DNA of 64,000 nt from Nostoc sp. TCL26-01 (GTDB taxonomy: Bacteria; Cyanobacteriota; Cyanobacteriia; Cyanobacteriales; Nostocaceae). A program made the translations under genes and the position numbers. The notes under the pieces are model-generated. The model did not search any database, was not told the origin of the DNA, and saw only the letters and a program-made list of their open reading frames with translations. The DNA is taken from NCBI RefSeq assembly GCF_013393945.1, contig NZ_CP040297.1:2372804-2436803 (forward strand), in the 5' to 3' direction. Below are positions 1 through 7,789 of the stretch, in pieces (within the stretch, counting starts at the first letter, position 1; every line of letters starts with the position of its first letter).

Positions 1-282
1 AGCCATAGCTGAAATAATTATATTTTCAGTAATCTCGACAATTTGATACTCAGTTTGCAAATCATTTCGTAACTGATTGCATAGTAATTTTGCATCTACA
101 AAACTTATGCTCTCTCCACGCGCCCGACGTGTAACTGCGGCTATAATCTCAACACCTGTAATTGCTGCAATGAAAATTTCGTTACTCAAAACAGGATTAA
201 ATAAACTCAATACCCATAATGAACCTACTTCACTAACATAACGCTTAACTAATGCACTACTATCTAGAAAATAAATCGTCAT
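1..282 (-). CDS. PIN-domain toxin, VapC-like (partial, runs off the window start)
   Basis: Reading the minus strand from ATG at 282 gives an open frame to the window edge (about 94 residues, C-terminus missing). It opens with MTIYFLDSSALVKRY and has TGVEIIAAV further in. This places the first PIN acidic residue at D7 and the conserved Glu at E45, as in VapC-type endoribonucleases, which cleave RNA when not held by their antitoxin. The ATG directly follows the TAA of the upstream small gene (283-285), the usual antitoxin-toxin coupling. The C-terminal acidic residues lie outside the window, so completeness cannot be judged. The PIN family is well supported; the toxin role is inferred from gene pairing. 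Confidence 0.75.
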   Translation of the reverse strand, partial: MTIYFLDSSALVKRYVSEVGSLWVLSLFNPVLSNEIFIAAITGVEIIAAVTRRARGESISFVDAKLLCNQLRNDLQTEYQIVEITENIIISAMA

Positions 283-546
283 TTAGCAGCGTTCCTCAAC
301 AATTGTTTCAGAAATAGGTTTTCCCTCTACCTGAATAAGCTGCTGTGGATTTACTGTAAGATGTGAAGGACGTTTGATTTGTTTTACTAAGCCAGAATTT
401 AACAGTGCTTGATGAAATGCTGTTTGATTAGTAGTTTTTTGTTTTGTAGCCAAACATTTCTGAATAGCTTGATTGAGTTGGTGTAGCTCTTCTACATCCA
501 TTTGATTAAGTTGACTGAGTATTTCTTGAAACTGCAACTGTACCAT
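283..546 (-). CDS. Putative antitoxin of a VapBC-type pair
   Basis: An 87-residue protein encoded immediately upstream of, and abutting, the PIN toxin gene (stop TAA adjoins the toxin ATG). The N-terminal half is rich in Leu, Gln and Glu (LSQLNQMDVEELHQLNQAI) and probably helical. The C-terminal half is basic then acidic, as expected of a disordered toxin-binding tail. I see no clear ribbon-helix-helix or AbrB signature, so the antitoxin call rests on size, position and translational coupling. In known systems such proteins neutralise the toxin and repress their own operon. Confidence 0.6.
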   Translation of the reverse strand: MVQLQFQEILSQLNQMDVEELHQLNQAIQKCLATKQKTTNQTAFHQALLNSGLVKQIKRPSHLTVNPQQLIQVEGKPISETIVEERC

Positions 547-609
547 AAGTGGAAATTCTTTTAAGCGAGCTGATTAGCAATTTTGAGATAAACTAACACT
601 TATCAACAA

Positions 610-852
610 TTATGCAACATTCATCTTAATACTATCCAGTCTCTTGATTGGTTTAACAGTTACTCTGCCAATGGAAGTTATGCCCATAATATCTCCCAAT
701 TCTGTATCTGGCAGAAAATGCTCATTCCAGTAGTCTTGTCTCGGATGAAAAAACCGAACTTCATTATGAGATTCAGGATCTTTACCACTGATTTTACTGC
801 CTTTGTAGAGGTTGCATGAGCGACAAGCAAGAGCTAACTTTAAAGTAGCTGG
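610..852 (-). pseudogene. C-terminal remnant of an HNH endonuclease gene
   Basis: The minus strand translates, without stops, to a stretch containing LALACRSCNLYKGSKISG and then HPRQDYWNEHF, ending in TAA at 610-612. The CxxC plus NxxKG pattern and the following HPRxDxWxxHF block are typical of the last 70-80 residues of cyanobacterial HNH endonucleases. The first half, with the HH part of the active site and the start codon, is absent: the frame is closed by a TGA just upstream of 852. It sits between two toxin-antitoxin pairs, so one of them may have inserted into or replaced the 5' part. Clearly a broken gene; its original function is unknown. Confidence 0.7.
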
Positions 853-866
853 TCAAGGCAATCAAA

Positions 867-1322
867 TTACTGATCCGTAATATTCTGCCATAGTTCTGCT
901 GGAGCAAAACGAGATAAGTGACCAACATTTGTTGTTGCAATCACGAAATCTGGAACAGCCAGAGTTATAGCTTGAGCGACTAAAATCATGTCTCCATCAA
1001 TTGTTTTATCACTGGCTGTTGGTTGTCCTTGTTGACGAGCTTGCGCCCAAAAGATTGCAGCCTGAAGCATTGCAGCAGTTGTGATAGGCAGATAATCTAG
1101 AAACTGTTTTAACTCATCTAAACGAGCAATACCTCTGATTTTATTAGCTCGTAACAACTCTCGACGGACTTCATAATCAGCGATTTCTGGAATTATAACT
1201 CTATAATCTGATGCGATGAGAGTTTGTAACCACTTTGTACAAGCAAGACTTTCAGGGGATCGCTTTGGATTCGTAACTAAACCAATTGGGCCTGTATCCA
1301 ACAATATTACCCGACTCACCAA
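867..1322 (-). CDS. PIN-domain toxin, VapC-like
   Basis: A 151-residue PIN-domain protein. Visible active-site pattern: D9 in ILLDTGPIG, E51 in the ADYEVRREL motif, D109/D111 in IDGDMILVAQA, and the TTN segment at 130-132 before the C-terminal strand. This is the set of acidic residues that binds Mg2+ in VapC ribonucleases. Its start overlaps the last 7 bases of the upstream small gene, so the two are very probably co-translated. This PIN subtype is common in filamentous cyanobacteria. The RNA target cannot be predicted. Confidence 0.8.
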   Translation of the reverse strand: MVSRVILLDTGPIGLVTNPKRSPESLACTKWLQTLIASDYRVIIPEIADYEVRRELLRANKIRGIARLDELKQFLDYLPITTAAMLQAAIFWAQARQQGQPTASDKTIDGDMILVAQAITLAVPDFVIATTNVGHLSRFAPAELWQNITDQ

Positions 1323-1615
1323 GTTACACCCTTTAACTCGACAGGAAATAGCTGACGATTTGATAATCTATCTTCGTCCAAAGCTTGGATTAAATACTCT
1401 CCAGTCTCTTTTTGCTCTTCAGCATCATCCTCGTCAATCCACAACTGAAGTAAATTAACTAATTTTGTTTTTTTTTCTTTCGGAAGAATGTGTTCTGCTA
1501 AAATCTGCAACGTATATGCTTCCAATGATAGCCCTTGCTGTTGCGCTTGCTGTGCAAGATACTCTTCTAATTCTGTTGGTAAGTTAAGAGTGAGGGTCAT
1601 CGGTTTATTTTGCAT
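1316..1615 (-). CDS. Putative antitoxin paired with the PIN toxin
   Basis: A 99-residue protein whose 3' end overlaps the toxin start by 7 bases. The N-terminus (MTLTLNLPTELEEYLAQQA, with LSLEAYTLQIL following) looks like a ribbon-helix-helix: a short strand followed by two helices, a fold used by VapB/CopG-type antitoxins to bind the operon promoter. The second half is acidic (WIDEDDAEEQKETGEYL) and likely wraps the toxin. An alternative start at Met6 is possible (MTLTLNL). Assignment is from fold resemblance and gene coupling. Confidence 0.65.
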   Translation of the reverse strand: MQNKPMTLTLNLPTELEEYLAQQAQQQGLSLEAYTLQILAEHILPKEKKTKLVNLLQLWIDEDDAEEQKETGEYLIQALDEDRLSNRQLFPVELKGVTW

Positions 1616-1800
1616 GACTTTGCATGGGTTTCAACCTTAGCATAACATTCGGAACATATGCTCATTTGACTCCAAATAGATAAGAGTCAAGCAGGGTGCT
1701 TTTATACAAAGAAAGAAAATTAATGCAGGTCAGGTTATACAAAGTAATGATTTAAAAGCAATACCTACAGTAAGCTAGCGCTCACACTCATCACATGATT

Positions 1801-3390
1801 TTAATGTGCTACTGGGGCTTTTGCACCGGCTCCACCTTTGCCTAAGAATAGCAACAGGGGCAAAGAGCAGAGAAAGGCTACCCCGACAACGCGAAAGATA
1901 TCTGCAAAAGACAAAACTGCTGCTTGAGTATTGACAGTTTGTTCCAGCAAAGCGAGTGCTTGTTGTCCGGCTGTAGCTGTATCCATACCTTGACTTTGCA
2001 AGGCTCCTTTGAGCATATCAAGTCGTTCATTAGTTTCTGAGTCATAGGGACTAAGTTTTGCTAACAAAATGGCTCGATGAAATGCCTCACGTTTATCTAA
2101 TAAGGTTGTGAGTAGAGCAATGCCAATACTACCGCCTAGTTGTCGAGTGAGGTTATAAAAGCCAGAACCAGCAGAAATATCTTTTTTGGGGAGGGAACCT
2201 AAAGTTGCCAAACTCAAAGGAAGAAACATTAAGACTGTGAATGCACCCCGCCATACCAACGGCCAAAATAAATCATCTGTTCCAGTTTCGACGGTGAGGC
2301 TGGATAAATCAAACATGACAAAAGCTGTTCCCACACCACCGATCGCAATTAATAATCTGGCATCGATTTTGGTGGATAATTTACCTAACAGCACCATGAC
2401 GATCGCTGATGCTAATGCTCCTGGTGCTAGTAAAAGTCCTGTTTGGGTGGCAGTGAAGTGCAGCACACTTTGAGCAAAAATCGGCACAGCAAATAATGCG
2501 CCATACAAACCCATACCCACAATAGCTGATAAAAAACTGCCCGCAGCCAAGGAACGATGGCGTAAAACTCTTAAATCAACGGCAGGATAAGCTATTTTTA
2601 GCTCCCACCAAATAAATAAGCCTAATCCCATGACACTGGCAATAGCTAAACTCGTAATCAAACCGGAGGAAAACCACTCTTCCTTCTCTCCTTGTTCTAA
2701 TACGGTTTGCATACAACCAATCGCTACTACTAAAAACCCAATTCCTAACCAATCAACAGCTTGGTTTCTAGCTTTGCTCTTACTTTGATCCTTGAGTAAA
2801 AACATCCAGGACATCGCCACAGCTAAAATCCCAAAAGGAATATTGACAAAGAAAATCCATCGCCAACCCAAACCATCGACTAAAAATCCTCCCAATGTGG
2901 GGCCAATTGCAGGGCCAGCTATCACACCTACACCAAACACTGCTTGCGCCAGTCCTTGTTCCGCCGGGGGAAAGGTTTCAAAAAGAATTGCTTGAGCTTT
3001 CGCTAGCAAACCACCACCACACAAACCTTGCAAAATTCGGGAGATCACCAACATGGGCAAATTGAAGGATAGCCCACACAATACCGAGGCGATCGTAAAA
3101 CCAATCAGTGAGAAAATAAAGTAAGTTTTTTTACCAAAGTAATCTCCCAACCAAGCAGATAAAGGAATTAACACAACGTTAGCGATCGCATATCCCGTCA
3201 CCACCCAGCCAATTTCGCTCACAGTCGCCCCTAAACTCGCCTGCATATCCGTCAGTGCCACATTGACAATACTTGTGTCTATTACTTCCAAGATTGCCCC
3301 TAGAGCAGCCGTAAAAGCGATCGCCCATTTCCGCGACCCTTCCACGTAGCCTGATGCGTTCACAGCAGAACCTTGAGGAATGCTAGCCAT
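1801..3390 (-). CDS. DHA2-family MFS multidrug efflux transporter (EmrB/QacA-like)
   Basis: A 529-residue membrane protein with about 14 hydrophobic segments, the length and topology of the DHA2 (14-TMS) drug:H+ antiporters. TM1 carries the family motif DTSIVNVAL. Motif A is visible as GDYFGKKTYF, and motif C as GVIAGPAIGPTLGG in TM5 with WRWIFFVNIPFG just after it. It would export amphipathic drugs or metabolites across the plasma membrane, possibly with a membrane-fusion partner not present here. The gene diverges from a TetR regulator across a 206-base spacer, the classic arrangement for local repression. The substrate is unknown. Confidence 0.88.
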   Translation of the reverse strand: MASIPQGSAVNASGYVEGSRKWAIAFTAALGAILEVIDTSIVNVALTDMQASLGATVSEIGWVVTGYAIANVVLIPLSAWLGDYFGKKTYFIFSLIGFTIASVLCGLSFNLPMLVISRILQGLCGGGLLAKAQAILFETFPPAEQGLAQAVFGVGVIAGPAIGPTLGGFLVDGLGWRWIFFVNIPFGILAVAMSWMFLLKDQSKSKARNQAVDWLGIGFLVVAIGCMQTVLEQGEKEEWFSSGLITSLAIASVMGLGLFIWWELKIAYPAVDLRVLRHRSLAAGSFLSAIVGMGLYGALFAVPIFAQSVLHFTATQTGLLLAPGALASAIVMVLLGKLSTKIDARLLIAIGGVGTAFVMFDLSSLTVETGTDDLFWPLVWRGAFTVLMFLPLSLATLGSLPKKDISAGSGFYNLTRQLGGSIGIALLTTLLDKREAFHRAILLAKLSPYDSETNERLDMLKGALQSQGMDTATAGQQALALLEQTVNTQAAVLSFADIFRVVGVAFLCSLPLLLFLGKGGAGAKAPVAH

Positions 3391-3413
3391 GAGTCAAAAG
3401 TATCTATTTATAT

Positions 3414-3432
3414 ATACGCTACAGTAACGTAT
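3414..3432. promoter_or_regulatory. Candidate TetR operator palindrome
   Basis: ATACGCTACAGTAACGTAT is an imperfect 19-base palindrome: 8 of 9 base pairs match around a central A. It begins 24 bases upstream of the transporter ATG, within the spacer shared with the divergent TetR gene. Its size and position fit a TetR-family dimer site blocking the efflux promoter. This is inferred from symmetry only. Confidence 0.5.
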
Positions 3433-3441
3433 CATATTTAA

Positions 3442-3592
3442 GTAGTCAATAGTCATTAGTCAATAGTCATTGGTCATTGGTCAATAGTTAATGGTCACTA
3501 CTCAGCACTCATCACTCCCTCACTCCCCCACTCCCTCACTCCCCCACTCCCCCACTCCCCCACTCAGCACTCAGCACTCAGCACTCTGTACT
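3442..3592. repeat. Short tandem repeat tract (STRR) in the pump/regulator spacer
   Basis: Two repeat families lie back to back: AGTCAATAGTCATTGGTCAT-type heptamer variants, then CTCCCTCACTCCCCCA and ACTCAGC units. The tract ends four bases before the TetR ATG, so the regulator's own leader consists largely of repeat sequence with no recognisable ribosome binding site. Such STRRs are characteristic of heterocystous cyanobacterial spacers. Confidence 0.85.
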
Positions 3593-3596
3593 AAAC

Positions 3597-4193
3597 ATGA
3601 GTAACCAAATGCACCACCCTTCAGGACGGCCTCGTAGCATCCAAGCTGACCAGGCGATTTTACAAGCAACCCTAGACCTACTAGCGGAAGTTGGATACCA
3701 GAATACGAGTATGGAAGCGATCGCATCTCGTGCGGGTGTAGGAAAAACAACTATTTACAGACGCTATAATTCTAAAGAAGAACTAGTTGCCGATGCCATT
3801 GAGAGCTTGAGAGAAGATATCCAGATACCCGATACAGGTAGCTTTTGGGGAGACATGGATATCTTGACAGAGAATGTAACTAAGAAAATATTTAGCCCAC
3901 TTGGTCGTCAAACACTCGCCTTAATTATCAGTACAGCATCCACCAATCCCCAATTTGCCCAAGTCTACTGGACAAAATACACCAAACCCCGACGCGAAGC
4001 CTTTGCCACAGTTCTAGAACGCGCCAAATCCAGAGGCGAAATTCAACCAGATGCAGATATTGACTTAATTATCAACCTCTTAAGTGGCTCACTTTACTAC
4101 ACCCTCATCTTCAAACCCACAACAGAACCATTGGAAACCTATATGCGCCGGACTCTGGAAGTTTTGATGCAAGGCGTTGGGGTTAAAAGCTAG
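3597..4193 (+). CDS. TetR/AcrR-family transcriptional regulator
   Basis: A 198-residue protein with the N-terminal TetR helix-turn-helix: helices around residues 17-62 include NTSMEAIASRAGVGKTTIYR and then YNSKEELVADAI. The C-terminal 130 residues are helical and would form the ligand pocket and dimer interface. It is divergent from the DHA2 efflux gene, so it probably represses that gene and perhaps itself, releasing DNA when a pump substrate binds. The basic N-terminal tail (HHPSGRPRS) could contact the minor groove. The ligand cannot be predicted. Confidence 0.88.
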   Translation: MSNQMHHPSGRPRSIQADQAILQATLDLLAEVGYQNTSMEAIASRAGVGKTTIYRRYNSKEELVADAIESLREDIQIPDTGSFWGDMDILTENVTKKIFSPLGRQTLALIISTASTNPQFAQVYWTKYTKPRREAFATVLERAKSRGEIQPDADIDLIINLLSGSLYYTLIFKPTTEPLETYMRRTLEVLMQGVGVKS

Positions 4194-4199
4194 AGAGCA

Positions 4200-4272
4200 G
4201 GAGAAGGGGAGTGCTGAGTGCTGAGTGCTGAGTGAGGGAGTGATGACTATTGACTAATGACTATTGACTATT
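4200..4272. repeat. STRR tract between convergent genes
   Basis: Units GTGCTGAGTGCTGAGTGCTGA and GACTATTGACTAATGACTATT fill the gap between the TetR gene and the convergent PatD-like gene. The last few bases of the tract supply the stop codon of the latter (TAG within AATAGTCA). Confidence 0.8.
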
Positions 4273-4615
4273 CCTGTGTCTTTTGTTGCAGTATGGCGTG
4301 GCAATATTGGATTAGAGTAGAAAGGCGATCGCTAATGGTGTCAAGTCTTGTTTGTGCTGTCGTAGCTTGTCGCGCCCCTTGAAGAAACATTACATCTACC
4401 TCTAAAAGACGTAATTGTTTGCTAATTTCCGTCTTGTAGGACTGTGAGCGCGAATCAGGTTCAGTTAGAGGTGCAATCTCCTGAACAAACAACTGCTGTA
4501 AGGTTCTCAGACGCTGGCGTAGTTCCCCAGCATTCAGTGGTGTAATGCTGATATCAGAGCGCAAAGCATCTAGTAATGTTACTAGTATTTGATATTTTTC
4601 CAGATTTAAAGACAT
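4268..4615 (-). CDS. patD: Small helical protein, candidate heterocyst frequency control protein PatD
   Basis: A 115-residue, almost entirely helical protein without signal peptide or membrane segment. It opens MSLNLEKYQILVTLLDALRS and has a well-formed central block QSYKTEISKQLRLLEVDVMFL followed by QTRLDTISDRLSTLIQYC. Size and sequence feel agree with the PatD family of heterocystous cyanobacteria, described in Anabaena PCC 7120 as NtcA-regulated and tuning heterocyst frequency. I cannot verify the match without a database, so the name is tentative. A GTAT-N7-ATAC palindrome at about 4720-4735 upstream resembles, but does not fit, the NtcA consensus. The stop codon comes from the adjacent STRR. 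Confidence 0.5.
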   Translation of the reverse strand: MSLNLEKYQILVTLLDALRSDISITPLNAGELRQRLRTLQQLFVQEIAPLTEPDSRSQSYKTEISKQLRLLEVDVMFLQGARQATTAQTRLDTISDRLSTLIQYCHAILQQKTQE

Positions 4616-4906
4616 CCAGTGCTATTTACGATAGTATTAATGTCAAGAAAATTTCCTTATACACTAATTCTTCTTAGGCTCTTACTAGCATAATCAGCCT
4701 CAAGTTTTTTTTCGAGGCTGTATTTAAAATATACATTTTTTTAAGTTTATGATCCTGGAAACCTAAAATAGATGATTACCATAGGCCAATAGAGGATTAT
4801 TCTCAAGTAACTTTTTCCCAATACATCAGGGTTGTAGCATCACTACCATCAGTGCTGCTAATCGCGTCCATCTTTCACCTATCCACCGAAAAACCTCTTC
4901 TATTGT

Positions 4907-7159
4907 ATGAGCAGCATAGCTATAAGTTCTCCAACTGATCTTGCCCTTCCAGAATGGCTAAAGAAATGTTTGCGGGATTCCTCAGCCAATGGCACTAAGG
5001 CAGCAGATGACCACTCCCATAGTGATAACACATTAATTTGTCGGGCATTTGATTTTGCTTATCAACTGCATCAAGGCCAATATCGCAAATCGGGGGAATT
5101 ATATATCAGCCATCCTGTCGCTGTCGCTGGGTTGCTGCGCGACTTGGGGGGTAGTCCTGCTATGATAGCAGCTGGATTTCTCCATGATGTAGTTGAAGAT
5201 ACAGATGTCACAATTGAACAAATAGAAGAGTTATTTGGCCCAGAGGTCAGGCGGTTGGTGGAAGGTGTCACCAAACTCTCGAAAATCAATTTCACTAGCA
5301 AAACTGAAAGTCAAGCAGAAAACTTCCGGCGGATGTTCTTGGCAATGGCGCAAGATATTCGCGTGATTGTAGTGAAATTAGCAGACCGTTTGCATAATAT
5401 GCGAACGCTGCAATATATGTCAGAAGACAGCCGTCGCCGTTCTGCCCAGGAAACACGAGATATCTTTGCCCCTTTAGCCAATCGCTTGGGGATCTGGCGG
5501 ATTAAATGGGAATTGGAGGATTTAGCTTTTAAACATCTGGAACCAGAAGCTTTTCGCCAAATTCAGAAGTATGTTTCCGAAAAGCGCGATTCCAGAGAAG
5601 AGAAATTAGCTAAGGCTGAAGAAATGTTGCGGGATCGGATGCACCAAGCAGGCATTCGCTGTCTAGATATTAGTGGCAGACCCAAGCATCTTTACAGTAT
5701 TTATCAAAAGATGCAGCGACAGCAGAAAGAATTTAACGAAATTTATGATTTAGCGGCGTTGCGAATTATTGTTGAGACAAATGAGGAATGTTATCGGGCT
5801 TTGGCTGTGGTACATGATGCCTTTCGCCCCATCCCTGGTAGATTTAAAGATTACATCGGACTACCCAAACCTAACCGCTACCAATCTCTACATACAGGAG
5901 TTATCGGTTTAACTGGTCGTCCATTGGAAGTACAAATTCGCACAATGGAAATGCACCGCATTGCTGAGTACGGGATTGCAGCTCATTGGAAGTATAAAGA
6001 AACAGGTGGTTCTAATGCTCAGTTGACAACCACAGATGAGAAGTTTACTTGGTTGCGGCAACTATTAGAATGGCAAAGTGCGTTAAAGGACGCTCAAGAA
6101 TATCTCGATAGTGTTAAAGATAATTTATTTGAAGACGATGTTTATGTCTTTACACCCAAAGGTGATGTTGTACCTTTGAGTCCCGGTTCTACCACTATAG
6201 ATTTTGCCTATCATATCCATACGGAAGTCGGAAATCATTGTGCCGGGGCGCGAGTCAATGGGCGGATGGTTCCCCTATCAACAAGGTTGCAAAATGGCGA
6301 TATTGTCGAGATTATTAATCAAAAGAATAGCCATCCTAGTTTAGATTGGTTGAACTTCGCTAGGACTTCAGCTGCCAAATATCGGATTAAACAATGGTAT
6401 AAGCGATCGCGCCGCGAAGAAAATGTCGCCCGTGGTCGAGAGTTGTTAGAAAAAGAACTAGGTAAAACAGGTTTGGATAGTCTGTTGAAGTCAGACGCAA
6501 TGCAGACTGTCTCTGAAAAATGTAATTATCACAGTCCAGAGGATTTACTCGCCGGTTTGGGTTACGGCGAAATCACCTTAAATTTAGTCCTAAATCGCTG
6601 GCGAGAAGTGGTAAAAGCACAACAGCCGGTGGTAGATATACCAATATTGTTGCCGAAAGAATCAACAGCAAAACCCACAGTGATTACCTCTCGTGCTACC
6701 GACTCGCCAATTGTGGGTGTAGAAGGGTTGGTATATCATCTAGCTGGTTGTTGTACACCCATCCCTGGAGAACCAATTATCGGTGTAGTCACAAGAGGCA
6801 GGGGAATTTCCATCCATCGTCAAGGGTGTCATAATTTGGAAAGTGTGGAATGCGATCGCCTAGTCCCAGTTAAATGGAATTCCTCAGTCGAAATTCAAGC
6901 ACGTCCCCACACCTACCCAGTGAATATCCAAATTGAAGCCCTAGATAGAGTCGGGGTATTAAAAGACATTTTATCTCGCCTGAGCGACCAAGGGATCAAC
7001 GTCCGTCATGCCCAAGTGAAAACAGCTATTAATCAACCAGCATTAATGGACTTAGGAATAGATATACGCGATCGCCCCCAATTAGAACAAGTCTTTACTC
7101 AAATTAAGAAAATGAGCGATATCCTCAACATCCGTCGTGTCGGGCAAATTGATGAATAG
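4907..7159 (+). CDS. rel: Bifunctional (p)ppGpp synthetase/hydrolase (Rel/SpoT)
   Basis: A 750-residue RelA/SpoT homologue of full length. The N-terminal HD hydrolase domain (about 45-195) has the metal site H93-D94 in GFLHDVVEDTD. The synthetase domain (about 235-360) contains RFKD at 312-315 followed by KPNRYQSLHT; the RxKD form of this loop is that of bifunctional Rel/SpoT enzymes rather than EcRelA. A TGS domain (VYVFTPKGDVVPLSPGSTTIDFAY) follows around 410-470, and a C-terminal ACT domain around 670-745. It makes and degrades the stringent alarmone, in cyanobacteria linked to darkness and nitrogen starvation. The start MSSIAISSPTDLALP is uncertain by a few codons. Confidence 0.95.
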   Translation: MSSIAISSPTDLALPEWLKKCLRDSSANGTKAADDHSHSDNTLICRAFDFAYQLHQGQYRKSGELYISHPVAVAGLLRDLGGSPAMIAAGFLHDVVEDTDVTIEQIEELFGPEVRRLVEGVTKLSKINFTSKTESQAENFRRMFLAMAQDIRVIVVKLADRLHNMRTLQYMSEDSRRRSAQETRDIFAPLANRLGIWRIKWELEDLAFKHLEPEAFRQIQKYVSEKRDSREEKLAKAEEMLRDRMHQAGIRCLDISGRPKHLYSIYQKMQRQQKEFNEIYDLAALRIIVETNEECYRALAVVHDAFRPIPGRFKDYIGLPKPNRYQSLHTGVIGLTGRPLEVQIRTMEMHRIAEYGIAAHWKYKETGGSNAQLTTTDEKFTWLRQLLEWQSALKDAQEYLDSVKDNLFEDDVYVFTPKGDVVPLSPGSTTIDFAYHIHTEVGNHCAGARVNGRMVPLSTRLQNGDIVEIINQKNSHPSLDWLNFARTSAAKYRIKQWYKRSRREENVARGRELLEKELGKTGLDSLLKSDAMQTVSEKCNYHSPEDLLAGLGYGEITLNLVLNRWREVVKAQQPVVDIPILLPKESTAKPTVITSRATDSPIVGVEGLVYHLAGCCTPIPGEPIIGVVTRGRGISIHRQGCHNLESVECDRLVPVKWNSSVEIQARPHTYPVNIQIEALDRVGVLKDILSRLSDQGINVRHAQVKTAINQPALMDLGIDIRDRPQLEQVFTQIKKMSDILNIRRVGQIDE

Positions 7160-7184
7160 TCATTAGTCATCTCCAAAAAAGAAC

Positions 7185-7219
7185 GTAGAGACGTAGCAGT
7201 GCTACGTCTCTACTTTTTT
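7185..7219 (+). terminator. Rho-independent terminator of rel, built from a dispersed palindrome
   Basis: Perfect 14-base arms (GTAGAGACGTAGCA and its complement, one base apart) are followed directly by TTTTTT. It starts 26 bases after the rel stop. The same palindrome recurs at four other sites in the window, so this is a repeat element serving as a terminator. Confidence 0.8.
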
Positions 7220-7432
7220 AATTATAAAAATTACCTGTAGCCACTGCCTGATTGTTGGCATTTTCTAGATAAAAAACGTTAAAAGCTGCGATTATGATTT
7301 GTCATAGAAAAAATACTTATATTTTACTTTTATAAAAGATATAAATTTTACTTAAAAATACTAAGTTGAATTTACAAACAGTGATAGGATTTGTTGAAGT
7401 GAGTTTTAGCTGTCTTATAAGTATATTGATGA

Positions 7433-7462
7433 CGGACATTGTGTTCATGTCCGCGATTTTTT
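7433..7462 (+). terminator. Orphan terminator-like hairpin in the rel-RTX spacer
   Basis: CGGACAT (7433-7439) pairs with ATGTCCG (7447-7453) around a 7-base loop and is followed by CGA and six T. It lies about 220 bases after the rel terminator and 330 bases before the RTX start, so it ends neither gene. It could terminate a small RNA from this spacer or attenuate a long RTX leader. The rest of 7220-7789 is AT-rich; I see no open frame or other repeat there. Confidence 0.5.
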
Positions 7463-7789
7463 ATGTCTAATTTTATTTTTAGATGTAGATATTGATCGCA
7501 GCTAATTGTTTTGTTCCCTAAGTATTGATTAATCACTAACTTCAACCCAAAAAAAGCAACTTAATGTTTATGAAGCCAATAACACTATATTTGTTGACTT
7601 TCAAGATTCGAGAGCAAAGAAAGTTGAGGGATTAGGGATTGCGATCGCTCTAAACAATCTCAATACATAATTCTCAATCCAGATTTTTTTAAATCCCCCA
7701 GGATTGTTATTAGAGGATGGGATTTAGTGTGATCATAAGCCCTGAAAAATACAAAAATAAAAATTTAAAATTTAAGGAATATTTTAGTT

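Noticed and set aside
4695-4720. CAGCCTC/GAGGCTG hairpin with a T-rich loop upstream of rel
   Set aside because: T-run is in the loop rather than after the stem, so it is not a convincing terminator; role unclear.
4720-4735. GTATTTAAAATATAC palindrome upstream of the PatD-like gene as an NtcA site
   Set aside because: NtcA needs GTA-N8-TAC; here the spacing is nine, so I do not annotate it.
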